Shown piece after piece: positions 1-6,563 of a stretch of 28,942 nucleotides of DNA (position 1 is its first letter; each line of letters opens with the position of its first letter). A program made the translations under genes and the position numbers. The DNA comes from a virus: IMG/VR virus record IMGVR_UViG_3300025759_000492, positions 1-28,942 of that record, one strand, 5' to 3'. The notes beneath the pieces are model-generated. The model was not told the origin of the DNA, did no database searches, and saw nothing but the letters and a program-made list of their open reading frames with translations.

Positions 1-1
1 A

Positions 2-157
2 ATGAATAAAGAATATACAGTTCAAAGAACTTGCACAGAAATATATATAGTAAAAGCAAATAGCGCAGAACAAGCAGAAGAATATATTGCTAATAATCCT
101 AGCAATTTTTCTATGATTGGTGGCGAAACTATCGATATAGAAGTGGAGGAAGCATGA
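2..157 (+). CDS. Small hypothetical protein, 51 aa
   Basis: An open frame from ATG at 2 to TGA at 157 encodes a 51-residue acidic protein (starts MNKEYTVQRTC, ends IDIEVEEA). The N-terminal half could form a beta strand followed by a helix (KANSAEQAEEYI), as in small alpha/beta phage proteins, but I recognise no family. The window begins one base before the ATG, so the SD site and an upstream start cannot be judged. The stop overlaps the next start as ATGA, and the GGAGGAA stretch inside its last codons is placed to act as the next gene's SD. It is the first member of a five-gene chain. Confidence 0.65.
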   Translation: MNKEYTVQRTCTEIYIVKANSAEQAEEYIANNPSNFSMIGGETIDIEVEEA

Positions 158-330
158 TTTTATATAATGGTGGAGAAAAAGTAGTAATAGATAAAAGTAA
201 TATTGTTGACGATTTATTACATATACTTAAACTAAATTATATATTTGTTGATATTGTTGATAACACACGTAAACAAGTATCAATTGTTAATGGAAAAGTT
301 GAAGTAATAGAAATATTAGAGGAGGAATAA
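154..330 (+). CDS. Small hypothetical protein, 58 aa
   Basis: A 58-residue protein starting MILYNGGEKVV and ending LEEE. Its ATG overlaps the upstream TGA, and GGAGGAA lies about 6 nt before it. Hydrophobic and charged residues alternate, suggesting a small mixed alpha/beta fold; there are no cysteines and no membrane segment. The glutamates at the end are encoded by GAGGAGGAA, which also forms the SD site for the next gene, whose ATG starts on the last base of this TAA. Function unknown. Confidence 0.7.
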   Translation: MILYNGGEKVVIDKSNIVDDLLHILKLNYIFVDIVDNTRKQVSIVNGKVEVIEILEEE

Positions 331-461
331 TGAATAAAATTGATTTACATACTAAAGCAATTAAAGATATCGTAGAAGCGCTAGAGTTACTTGATAAACG
401 TATTAAGTTAAATACTAGACTTATTGCGACAATTGGTGGTGTTAATTTGGAGGAAGAATAA
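330..461 (+). CDS. Small hypothetical protein, 43 aa
   Basis: A 43-residue protein (MNKIDLHTKAIKDIVEAL...) that is probably mostly helical, with an amphipathic stretch IKDIVEALELLDKRIKL. It starts in a TAATG overlap behind a GAGGAGG SD and ends in EEE followed by another TAATG overlap. The tight coupling supports real translation despite its size. No family recognised. Confidence 0.65.
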   Translation: MNKIDLHTKAIKDIVEALELLDKRIKLNTRLIATIGGVNLEEE

Positions 462-631
462 TGGCTATTAAATCTGTATGCGTAAAATGTGGTAACGATA
501 ATATCGGCAGACCTTTTAATGGTATGCAATATATTAATGATGATTACCACAATGAAATATTTAAATTCGGCAAATGGGATTGTCCTGATTGTGGCGAAAC
601 TGATATAAAAGAAATACAGGAGGAAAAATAA
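461..631 (+). CDS. Small zinc-ribbon-like protein, 56 aa
   Basis: A 56-residue protein with two CxxCG knuckles: CVKCG at residues 7-11 and CPDCG at 41-45. The spacing fits a small four-cysteine zinc ribbon with a roughly 30-residue insertion. Such mini zinc ribbons are common in phage early regions and may bind nucleic acid or a host protein; the target here is unknown. The start is in a TAATG overlap with GGAGGAA upstream, and the stop overlaps the next ATG the same way. Confidence 0.75.
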   Translation: MAIKSVCVKCGNDNIGRPFNGMQYINDDYHNEIFKFGKWDCPDCGETDIKEIQEEK

Positions 632-852
632 TGGCTGTTTATGTATATGTTGATGAAAGTATTAAAGCTGATATTAATAATTTAACTGTTCATTTTGATT
701 TTCCATCTGATATGAATGCTGATGAATGTATAGCTAATATTGATAAGCTAGTATCATTAGCAAATAATCATGATGATATTAAAATATTATCTCATGAACA
801 TAGTGTTTTTAGTGTTTCACAATTCAGTCCAGTAGCTGAAACGATAAAATAA
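631..852 (+). CDS. Hypothetical protein, 73 aa
   Basis: A 73-residue protein beginning MAVYVYVDESIKADINNL, the last gene of the overlapping chain from 2 to 852. CAGGAGG lies just upstream of its ATG. The sequence suggests a small alpha/beta protein, acidic in the middle (SDMNADECIANIDKL). No conserved motif or membrane segment is visible and I recognise no family. Downstream is the gene-free structured stretch 853-1185, so the transcript probably changes character here. Confidence 0.75.
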   Translation: MAVYVYVDESIKADINNLTVHFDFPSDMNADECIANIDKLVSLANNHDDIKILSHEHSVFSVSQFSPVAETIK

Positions 853-874
853 CGCAACACGAAACAAAGCTATT

Positions 875-1028
875 TACATTGCTGGAAAGGTTTATTCATA
901 ACCATCCCGCCAGCCGTTAGACCATAATGTAGGTAGCTTGTAGCACATAGAAGTAAATGCGTATAGCGAATACGAAAGTATGGTCGCTTTGTAGGTTGAA
1001 TTCCTACCAACTGTGTGTTACAAGCTAC
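875..1028 (+). ncRNA. Candidate structured RNA, three-way junction
   Basis: No gene fits between 853 and 1185, but nested inverted repeats do. A long stem pairs 933-950 (GTAGCTTGTAGCACATAG) with 1011-1028: 18 consecutive pairs, two of them G-U wobbles that are valid only in the + strand RNA. Inside are a GNRA-capped hairpin (966-987: GCGA, ATAC, loop GAAA, GTAT, GG bulge, TCGC) and a 5-bp hairpin with a 7-nt T-loop-like loop TTGAATT (991-1007). Upstream, 875-880 TACATT pairs with 926-931 AATGTA around GCTGG (881-885)/CCAGC (910-914) and GGTT (889-892)/AACC (900-903). Structure is seen in sequence; a function (ncRNA, leader or riboswitch) is inference. No known family was recognised. Confidence 0.55.
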
Positions 1029-1133
1029 TTATTAACTGGATAATGTTCTATATATAAAAAAATGTGATTTATCCCAATATTAAGTAGCGCTAAAGTAAAA
1101 GTAAAAAACGATATACAAAAAATATCTACACAT

Positions 1134-1171
1134 GTATGACGTGCCGTTACCCTATGTACGGCACGCCATAC
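1134..1171 (+). promoter_or_regulatory. Leader hairpin directly upstream of an SD
   Basis: GTATG-A-CGTGCCG (1134-1146) pairs with CGGCACG-C-CATAC (1159-1171) around a 12-nt loop, giving 12 pairs with one A-C mismatch. The GAAAGGAG SD follows at 1172-1179, and the ATG at 1186. Such a stem could protect a processed 5' end, attenuate transcription or position the SD. GC content is far above the surrounding sequence. It may belong to the same leader as the structure at 875-1028. Confidence 0.55.
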
Positions 1172-1185
1172 GAAAGGAGAAAGAT

Positions 1186-1611
1186 ATGGAATTTCATGGA
1201 ACACATATTGACGTACGTTCTAGACCAATGAATGATTACATTGTTGAGTTTGCATTTATATTAGATGCAGAATCAAATGATGCAGAAATGAATCATGTGT
1301 ATAGAATAGAAGTCAAAGCAGTGTCAATGATAGATGCAATTAATGTTGCACAAGACATACTTGTAGTAGAAAAAGCTAATACATTTCAAGGTTTTCTTGA
1401 TAGTAAGCGAGGTGCAGATGATATGTCAGCTGATGATATTCAAAATGAAAAACAGCATATTATGCAAGCATGGATATTAGATGACCCTACAGCTATACAA
1501 GTATTCACAAAAGATAATATTGATATGTTACGTAATGTAACAGAAAAAAATGTTATGGATAACATAGAAAATATATCTGATGAAGTAGAAGAATTTCTAA
1601 AGGAACAGTAA
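1186..1611 (+). CDS. Hypothetical protein, 141 aa
   Basis: A 141-residue acidic protein starting MEFHGTHIDVRSRP. I chose ATG 1186 because GAAAGGAG sits 6 nt upstream; an in-frame ATG at 1132 would lie inside the leader hairpin and lacks an SD. The first half looks like a beta-rich/alpha unit (IVEFAFILDAES, VYRIEVKAVSMIDAINVAQDILV); the C-terminus is helical and glutamate-rich. No motif recognised. It is the first gene of the operon leading to the AAA+ ATPase and VWA protein, so a supporting role for them is possible but unproven. Confidence 0.75.
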   Translation: MEFHGTHIDVRSRPMNDYIVEFAFILDAESNDAEMNHVYRIEVKAVSMIDAINVAQDILVVEKANTFQGFLDSKRGADDMSADDIQNEKQHIMQAWILDDPTAIQVFTKDNIDMLRNVTEKNVMDNIENISDEVEEFLKEQ

Positions 1612-1615
1612 AGAT

Positions 1616-1921
1616 ATGTTACCCGAAGGAATGAAAGCAGCTAATCCACCAGAACCATTCGGCAATAGAAAAGGTAAACAACCTTCATTATTGACAGATG
1701 AAAAAGTAAAAATACTTTTATCTATGCCTAATCAATGGTTTATTATCGGTACACGTGATAAGTGGATAAGCGGTGTTAAAGCAAATATTGAGTCTATGAC
1801 TCAGTCAAACATATCTCATCTTGTTTCTAAAGGTAAGTTCGAGATACAACAAAGAAAAAATGATGATGGACAAATAGATATTTATTGTCGATTTGTTACG
1901 TCAACTCTTGAAGAAGAGTAA
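1616..1921 (+). CDS. Small protein with PNxW motif, 101 aa
   Basis: A 101-residue protein (MLPEGMKAANPPEPF...). After a basic/proline-rich head comes MPNQWFIIGT, resembling the SPNKWVAMDV and NPNKWVVLDM segments of the proteins at 6564 and 6856. All three may share a small fold: PNxW strand, basic helix, then a beta segment (FEIQQRKNDDGQIDIYCRF here). The ATG lies 5 nt after the previous stop; a usable SD is AAGGAAC within the end of the preceding gene. It ends EEE before the AAA+ gene. Function unknown; DNA association is a guess. Confidence 0.7.
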   Translation: MLPEGMKAANPPEPFGNRKGKQPSLLTDEKVKILLSMPNQWFIIGTRDKWISGVKANIESMTQSNISHLVSKGKFEIQQRKNDDGQIDIYCRFVTSTLEEE

Positions 1922-1936
1922 TAGAAAGGAAATACT

Positions 1937-2659
1937 ATGGAAAATACAGCTGATTGCTGGAAATTGGTAAACGCTGTACTAGGTCAGTCACGTAGAATAT
2001 TGTTATACGGGCCACCAGGTACAGGTAAATCATATAGTGCGGTAAAACAAAACGCACCACTAAACATAAATGGAGAACCTAATGTGTTCTCTGTTACTAT
2101 GACAGAAGATACTGCTAGTGCTAATCTAGAAGGTTTTTACAAACCTAGTTCTAGCGGTACATTTGAATGGCATGACGGTATTGCAATACAGTCATGGAGA
2201 AATGGCGGTAGATTAGTTATTAACGAAATCGACCACGCATCACCAGATGCAATGACATTTCTTCACGCTATTCTTGATGACCAAGAGATAGCGCAATTAA
2301 CAATAAACAATGATGACAAGGAAACAGTTAGACCAGCTGCAGGCTTTCAGGTTATAGCTACAACTAACAGTCCACCAGAGTCATTACCATTAGCACTAAA
2401 GGATAGATTTCCAGTCAAAATACACGTTGACAAAATTCATCCAAAAGCTATGGAAAAATTCCCAGATGAATGGCACAAGGTAATTAACGATACTTCTATT
2501 GTTGATGACCCAGAAGCAAGAATTTCTGTACGTTCATGGAAAGAGTTCTTTGAATTACAGAAAAAGGGATTTGATATAGAAGTTGCTGCAAAACTTGTAT
2601 TTGCTGATAAAGCAGAAGAATTAGTAGATGCAGTTACTCTAGCTAAAGCAGATGCGTAG
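1937..2659 (+). CDS. MoxR/CobS-like AAA+ ATPase
   Basis: A 240-residue AAA+ ATPase. Visible motifs: Walker A GPPGTGKS at residues 25-32, Walker B LVINEID at 93-99, sensor-1 asparagine in ATTNSPP (N144), and a likely arginine finger in ALKDRFP (R157). The compact size and adjacency to a VWA protein match MoxR/CobS-type ATPases, which remodel or load protein complexes or metal cofactors together with a VWA partner. A good SD (AGAAAGGAAA) precedes the ATG. The stop overlaps the VWA gene start by 8 nt, implying coupled expression and a complex. The substrate in this phage is unknown. Confidence 0.9.
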   Translation: MENTADCWKLVNAVLGQSRRILLYGPPGTGKSYSAVKQNAPLNINGEPNVFSVTMTEDTASANLEGFYKPSSSGTFEWHDGIAIQSWRNGGRLVINEIDHASPDAMTFLHAILDDQEIAQLTINNDDKETVRPAAGFQVIATTNSPPESLPLALKDRFPVKIHVDKIHPKAMEKFPDEWHKVINDTSIVDDPEARISVRSWKEFFELQKKGFDIEVAAKLVFADKAEELVDAVTLAKADA

Positions 2660-4124
2660 TAAACCTTATCCTTATCCAGAGATTGTAACTGGAGATGAAT
2701 GGACAGTCAACGAAACTATCGGTGACCAACAAGCATGTACAGATAATCTGAACAAACAAATGTATGTTCCTTTGGATAGGGAATGTGAATCATGTGGTAT
2801 AAACCATGGTCGTATGATACGTAGGCATGAGTTAGGTCATGCTAAATGGTCACCAAAGACTATGGGTAAACTACCACCTACAACTAGACCAGAAGCTATT
2901 GAAGTACTAGAAGAGATAAGAGTTAATTATCTTATGTATTTAAATGGATTAGGTATCAATGAGCCAACACAATGCGAAGCTATTGTTGAAGCTAAAACAA
3001 TGGGCCTAATCATGAATGCATCAGTTACTGATTTGCTTTTATATGGTTTAGCTTGTTTCTGGCATACTAACAATAAAATATCAGAACAAACTTATATGAC
3101 TGATTATTTGTATCATATACAAAATTATGAACTTAGTCATGAGTTTAGACGCTTTAAAGCACTGATGGCTGACGCTATTGTTGATAAAGCAATGCATCCT
3201 ATTAGACAAAATGAACTACAATTTGTTTTGAATACGATAGATATGTTTGTTAAAAAATTATTACAAAGCAGACATAATTATCAACCTATGATTTCATATC
3301 GTAAGGTACAAAAGGTTGCACAAGATTTATCAACTATCCTTAATGCATTTATGGATAAACCTAATCCAGATGAAATTACAGCACCACAACAACAAAATGG
3401 TTCTAGTAATCAATCAGGTGAAGGTGATAATGAAGATGACAATTCTGAAGCTGAAGCTGGTGCTGGTAATGCTGATGAACTAGAAAAACGTATGCGTAGA
3501 GCATTATCTGAAAAGATGATTGACTATCATACTTCTGCTGGTATAGGTCAATGGGGTGATATGACAATTCATACACCACCATTATCAGTTAACTTGCAAA
3601 GCAGAATTAAAGGTGCTAGAGCATATAGACCATCTGATTATGGTTACAATCCTAAATACATAAATCGTTATTGTATTGATAAGAAAATATTCAAACAAAA
3701 ACAACGTGTATTAGGCGGTACTATATTAATAGATGCTTCTGGTTCAATGCGTTTTGATGGCCATGACTTATTAGAAATAATGAAGTTATTACCAGCAGTA
3801 ACAATTGCTATGTATAACGGTCGTCTTGATACAGGTGATTTACGTATTATTGCTAAAAATGGTATGCGTGTAAATGATGAATATATTCATGAACATGTAG
3901 GTTATGGTAATATAATTGACGGTCCAGCATTAGAATGGTTAGCTACTATGCCAGAAAGACGCATTTGGATATCAGATATGTATGTATTTGGTAAAGCTGG
4001 TCGTGGTCAATCTGGTGCAAACCTTGTCAGAGATTGTTTAAATATTGTTACTAAAAACAAAATTATCAATCTACAAAATATAGACGAAGTAAAGGAACAT
4101 GCTATAAAACTTAATATGGTATAG
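2652..4124 (+). CDS. CobT-like VWA protein with HELGH metallopeptidase-like motif
   Basis: A 490-residue protein. Near the N-terminus are CESCG and HELGH (residues 59-63), followed by an acidic EEIRVN segment at about 87-92 that could supply a third zinc ligand, as in metallopeptidase-like domains found before VWA domains (DUF2201-type). A long helical part follows, then an acidic linker rich in D/E at about 255-280, resembling that of CobT. The C-terminal VWA domain carries the MIDAS motif DASGS at 361-365. It is the natural partner of the overlapping AAA+ ATPase. No SD precedes the start, consistent with translational coupling. Proteolysis is not shown; the HExxH could be structural. A Ro60/TROVE relation was considered, but I see no TROVE motifs. 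Confidence 0.85.
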   Translation: MRSKPYPYPEIVTGDEWTVNETIGDQQACTDNLNKQMYVPLDRECESCGINHGRMIRRHELGHAKWSPKTMGKLPPTTRPEAIEVLEEIRVNYLMYLNGLGINEPTQCEAIVEAKTMGLIMNASVTDLLLYGLACFWHTNNKISEQTYMTDYLYHIQNYELSHEFRRFKALMADAIVDKAMHPIRQNELQFVLNTIDMFVKKLLQSRHNYQPMISYRKVQKVAQDLSTILNAFMDKPNPDEITAPQQQNGSSNQSGEGDNEDDNSEAEAGAGNADELEKRMRRALSEKMIDYHTSAGIGQWGDMTIHTPPLSVNLQSRIKGARAYRPSDYGYNPKYINRYCIDKKIFKQKQRVLGGTILIDASGSMRFDGHDLLEIMKLLPAVTIAMYNGRLDTGDLRIIAKNGMRVNDEYIHEHVGYGNIIDGPALEWLATMPERRIWISDMYVFGKAGRGQSGANLVRDCLNIVTKNKIINLQNIDEVKEHAIKLNMV

Positions 4125-4130
4125 TTTGGG

Positions 4131-4360
4131 GAACATAGCAACTGGCAACAGTGCTTATGAACTCCTTTCCATAAGTTAAGCTATGTTCACGTAGTGGAAT
4201 AGAGTCGGAAGAGAACTCCGAACAAGGGTGACCAGTCATGTCAACAATAATCCTATAGTTAACACCACTACACCTATTCGTTAGCAAGCGTTGCAGCAAG
4301 AAAGCTAAAGCGTCTGCAAGCAGTCACCTTATTTTAGCAATACAATATATAGCAAAATAA
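4131..4360 (+). ncRNA. Candidate structured RNA with anti-SD-like loop
   Basis: The gene-free stretch 4125-4464 (340 nt) is full of inverted repeats. GAACATAGC (4131-4139) pairs with 4180-4188 and encloses ACTG-GCAA-CAGT (4141-4152, GNRA tetraloop) and CTTATG/CATAAG (4154-4159/4170-4175) with loop AACTCCTTTC, so a three-way junction. The loop carries CTCCTTTC, matching the usual 3' end of 16S rRNA (anti-SD). Next, GTAGTGG (4191-4197)/CCACTAC (4265-4271) encloses TCGGA/TCCGA (4205-4221) and TGAC/GTCA (4229-4243). Then come TTGCAG/CTGCAA (4291-4296/4314-4319) and TTATTTT/AAAATAA (4329-4335/4354-4360). Beyond, GCGTAGC occurs twice at about 4375-4395. Strand choice follows flanking genes. Function is unknown. 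Confidence 0.55.
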
Positions 4361-4451
4361 TTAGGCCTGTGAGTGCGTAGCGGTAAGCGTAGCTTTTAGG
4401 TGCAGAGCGGCTAACAACAAATTTAATCCTTGTAATAATAAATAATCTGTA

Positions 4452-4457
4452 TATAAT
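4452..4457 (+). promoter_or_regulatory. -10 element TATAAT of a likely leaderless promoter
   Basis: A perfect TATAAT lies exactly 7 nt before ATG 4465, so transcription would start at or beside the start codon. There is no SD in the AT-rich lead-in. No clear -35 box is visible. Same geometry as at 5760 (+) and 14204 (-). Confidence 0.5.
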
Positions 4458-4464
4458 GAAAACT

Positions 4465-4698
4465 ATGAATATAGATGAAATGCTTAAAGAAGCAGAAACT
4501 GGAAAACGTAGTGCAGTAGTTGACCGAATTACAGACGAAGCTAAACCATTTTGGCAAGGTTGTGAAGAACGTGTTGCTGCTGGACGTGCGTTAAAACCAT
4601 ATGTCGTTTCTAGATTACTTAGAGATGAATTTGGTATCAAGATAAGTGAATCAGCAGTGAGAAATCACTTTCAAAATATAGCAGAAGTTAATGAATAA
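4465..4698 (+). CDS. Small helix-turn-helix-like protein, 77 aa
   Basis: A 77-residue protein (MNIDEMLKEAETGKRS...). Its C-terminal half, LKPYVVSRLLRDEFG followed by ISESAVRNHF, reads like a helix-turn-helix with a recognition helix at SAVRNHF. I chose ATG 4465 over the in-frame ATG 4456 because TATAAT ends 7 nt before 4465 and 4456 lies inside the -10 box. The stop overlaps the metallophosphoesterase start by 8 nt. Likely DNA-binding, perhaps an early regulator or a recombination accessory; the exact role is not visible. Confidence 0.75.
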   Translation: MNIDEMLKEAETGKRSAVVDRITDEAKPFWQGCEERVAAGRALKPYVVSRLLRDEFGIKISESAVRNHFQNIAEVNE

Positions 4699-5749
4699 AA
4701 AAGAATTAGATAAACTATTTGCTGAAGCTGAATCACAAAAAATTACTGAATTAAAAGCTGATAATGTTAGATTGCTTAAATCATTAGAAAAAGCTAAAAA
4801 TAAAAAAGCTGATATGATTGAAGCAGTTTATGACGCTGTATCTACTAACTTACGAACATGGGATAAACCTAAAGTTCCTAAACCAACTGTTCATAAAAAA
4901 AATAAAAATGAAGAAGTTGCAGTAGCAGTATTATCAGACATTCAGTTAGCAAAAGTAACTCCAGATTATAACACAAAAGTAGCTGAAGAACGTGTCATTG
5001 AATATGCAAATAAAATTGTTGAATTGACAAACGTGCAAAGATATGCTCATCCAGTTAACAAATGTGTTGTACTTGCAGCTGGAGATATTGTAGAAGGAGA
5101 ACTTATATTCCCAGGACAAACACACTTGATAGATGCAAGCTTATACAATCAAGTAACAATTGACGGTCCTAGAATATTGACACAGTTCTTTGACATACTT
5201 CTTGCTAATTTTGCTGAAGTAGAAGTACATTGGGTAATAGGTAACCATGGCAGCTTAGGCGGTCGTGCAAGGAAAGACTATCATCCAGATTCTAATGCAG
5301 ACAGAATGCTAGGCAAGATAATGGATATGGTATATGAAAATGAAAAACGAATACAATTTACTATTCCAGATAGTGAAGGCGATAATCATTGGTTTGACAT
5401 TGCTGATATTGGTAAAGGATGTAAATTCTTTGTCTGGCATGGCGATAATGTTAGAGGACACAGTGGTTTTCCATGGTATGGATTTGGTAAGAAGCTATTA
5501 GGTTGGAAAGCATTAGCATCAAGAGGTTTAATGCCTGATTTTGATTACGCTATTGCTGGACATTTTCATACACCTACAACAATGTACGTTAATGATATAC
5601 GTTTATGGGTTAATGGTAGTACTGAAAGCTACAACACATACGCGTTAGAACAGTTAGCAAGCATGGGTAGGCCGTGTCAATGGCTTTTATTTGCTAAACC
5701 TAATCACGGCGTAACAGCCGAGTATCTTGTTAAGCTTAACGAGAAGTAA
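4691..5749 (+). CDS. Calcineurin-like metallophosphoesterase
   Basis: A 352-residue protein. Residues 1-45 form a charged probable coiled coil. The catalytic domain follows with the metallophosphoesterase motifs in order: SDIQ (first metal motif, with Q in place of the usual H), AAGDIVEGE, GNHGS, WHGDN and AGHFH. The family includes Mre11/SbcD nucleases and phosphatases; phages often carry such enzymes near recombination genes, as here (Rad52-like gene at 6001). Substrate is uncertain: nuclease or phosphodiesterase. The DxQ change is worth noting, since the histidine normally binds metal. Translated in overlap with the preceding HTH gene. Confidence 0.9.
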   Translation: MNKKELDKLFAEAESQKITELKADNVRLLKSLEKAKNKKADMIEAVYDAVSTNLRTWDKPKVPKPTVHKKNKNEEVAVAVLSDIQLAKVTPDYNTKVAEERVIEYANKIVELTNVQRYAHPVNKCVVLAAGDIVEGELIFPGQTHLIDASLYNQVTIDGPRILTQFFDILLANFAEVEVHWVIGNHGSLGGRARKDYHPDSNADRMLGKIMDMVYENEKRIQFTIPDSEGDNHWFDIADIGKGCKFFVWHGDNVRGHSGFPWYGFGKKLLGWKALASRGLMPDFDYAIAGHFHTPTTMYVNDIRLWVNGSTESYNTYALEQLASMGRPCQWLLFAKPNHGVTAEYLVKLNEK

Positions 5750-5759
5750 TAAATATAGG

Positions 5760-5765
5760 TATAAT
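5760..5765 (+). promoter_or_regulatory. -10 element TATAAT of a likely leaderless promoter
   Basis: TATAAT ends 7 nt before ATG 5773, with no SD between. A -35 box is not obvious (CTTAAC at 5735-5740 would be 19 nt away). The geometry equals that at 4452, suggesting a transcript beginning at the start codon. Confidence 0.5.
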
Positions 5766-5772
5766 GTATAGT

Positions 5773-5943
5773 ATGACAGACATAAATGTCAAGTCTAAGT
5801 GGACAGTAACTGGTATAGAATACAGCGGTTTAGGTGATAAACCATACTTTATACTCCATGACGGTGATGGAAATGTTAAATTATATCCTGTTGGTCGTGG
5901 AATTACAGACCTTAGAAAGACATTAAATCTAGAAGAAGAATAG
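5773..5943 (+). CDS. Small hypothetical protein, 56 aa
   Basis: A 56-residue protein beginning MTDINVKSKWTVTGIEYSG and ending LEEE. The pattern WTVTGIEYSG...YFILHDGDGNVKLYPV suggests a small beta barrel (strand-turn-strand), followed by a short helix DLRKTLN. It stands alone between the metallophosphoesterase and Rad52-like genes with its own promoter-like TATAAT and no SD, so it is probably read from a leaderless mRNA. An 11-bp inverted repeat follows it. No family recognised. Confidence 0.7.
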   Translation: MTDINVKSKWTVTGIEYSGLGDKPYFILHDGDGNVKLYPVGRGITDLRKTLNLEEE

Positions 5944-5950
5944 TTTTATC

Positions 5951-5982
5951 GTACTTTTCTTTACCTTACGTAAGAAAAGTAC
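5951..5982 (+). other. 11-bp inverted repeat, possible terminator or processing site
   Basis: GTACTTTTCTT (5951-5961) is perfectly complementary to AAGAAAAGTAC (5972-5982) around a 10-nt loop. Only a short T run follows, so it is a weak intrinsic terminator at best. It lies between the 56-aa gene and the SD (AGAAAGGA) of the Rad52-like gene, and could equally be an RNase III type processing site or a stabilising 5' stem. Confidence 0.5.
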
Positions 5983-6000
5983 TTTATAGAAAGGATTGTT

Positions 6001-6561
6001 ATGAATAATAACGTTGACTTACTATCCCCTTTTCCATCTGAATTAGTGCGTAAAGCACCAGCAGGTAAGTTTGGGGATTACGTACCACACGCTAATTATG
6101 TAGAAAGATTACGCGATAGTGGTGTCAAATACTCATGGACATGCGAACCTGTTTACGGTATGCATAACGGTGAGAAAAGAATAGTTGGTGCTAAAGGTAC
6201 TATAACTATTGATGGCATGGGAAGTTATGACGGCTTTGGTGACGTAGATACATTTAAATTATCTAACGCAAAGTTTAATGACGGAACAAATCTAAAAGAT
6301 GCTGAGTCTGATGCATTTAAACGTGCATGCATGAGGTTCGGTTTAGGAGTAGAGCTATGGTCTGGTTCTAAGCAATCAGAAGAGGAAGCTACAGCAGTAG
6401 CACCTGATGGTTACACAGCTGAAATGGCAGCTAAAGATGCACAAGTTGAAGTAACTAAAGTTGATATGCGTAAGAAAGAGAACAAGCCTACTAAAGAAGA
6501 TATAGCACGTATGGAATCAATAATGGACGATATTTTAAATGCGTCTGATAAAGGAGAATAA
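6001..6561 (+). CDS. Rad52/ERF-like single-strand annealing protein
   Basis: A 186-residue protein. The region KDAESDAFKRACMRFGLGVELWSG (about residues 98-122) is the signature of Rad52/ERF-type single-strand annealing proteins, preceded by a beta-rich part (ITIDGMGSYDGFGDV). These proteins form rings on single-stranded DNA and promote annealing in phage recombination and concatemer formation. The C-terminus is charged and helical. SD AGAAAGGA lies 7 nt before the ATG. Followed by three short genes that may belong to the same recombination operon. The family call is strong; the exact subfamily is not resolvable by eye. Confidence 0.88.
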   Translation: MNNNVDLLSPFPSELVRKAPAGKFGDYVPHANYVERLRDSGVKYSWTCEPVYGMHNGEKRIVGAKGTITIDGMGSYDGFGDVDTFKLSNAKFNDGTNLKDAESDAFKRACMRFGLGVELWSGSKQSEEEATAVAPDGYTAEMAAKDAQVEVTKVDMRKKENKPTKEDIARMESIMDDILNASDKGE

Positions 6562-6563
6562 CT

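Noticed and set aside
287-550. - strand reading frame of 87 codons
   Set aside because: Lies opposite three overlapping + strand genes with SD sites; no SD of its own; hydrophobic composition typical of antisense frames.
933-1028. tRNA gene, because of the T-arm-like GTAGG-TTGAATT-CCTAC
   Set aside because: Three unpaired bases separate it from the stem, C56 is replaced by G, and no D-arm or anticodon arm with U33 can be drawn.
875-1028. Self-cleaving ribozyme or group I intron
   Set aside because: No hammerhead CTGATGA core or recognisable intron core; no interrupted gene.
4191-4271. tRNA cloverleaf (7-bp GTAGTGG/CCACTAC with inner arms)
   Set aside because: The anticodon-like loop lacks U33, no T-arm abuts the acceptor, and no CCA-like end follows.
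2652-4360. Ro60 protein with Y RNA
   Set aside because: The protein has a VWA domain but no visible TROVE features and pairs with a CobS-like ATPase; kept only as speculation.
4329-4640. - strand reading frame of 103 codons
   Set aside because: Opposite the HTH-like gene and the structured RNA region; no SD and no sensible protein features.
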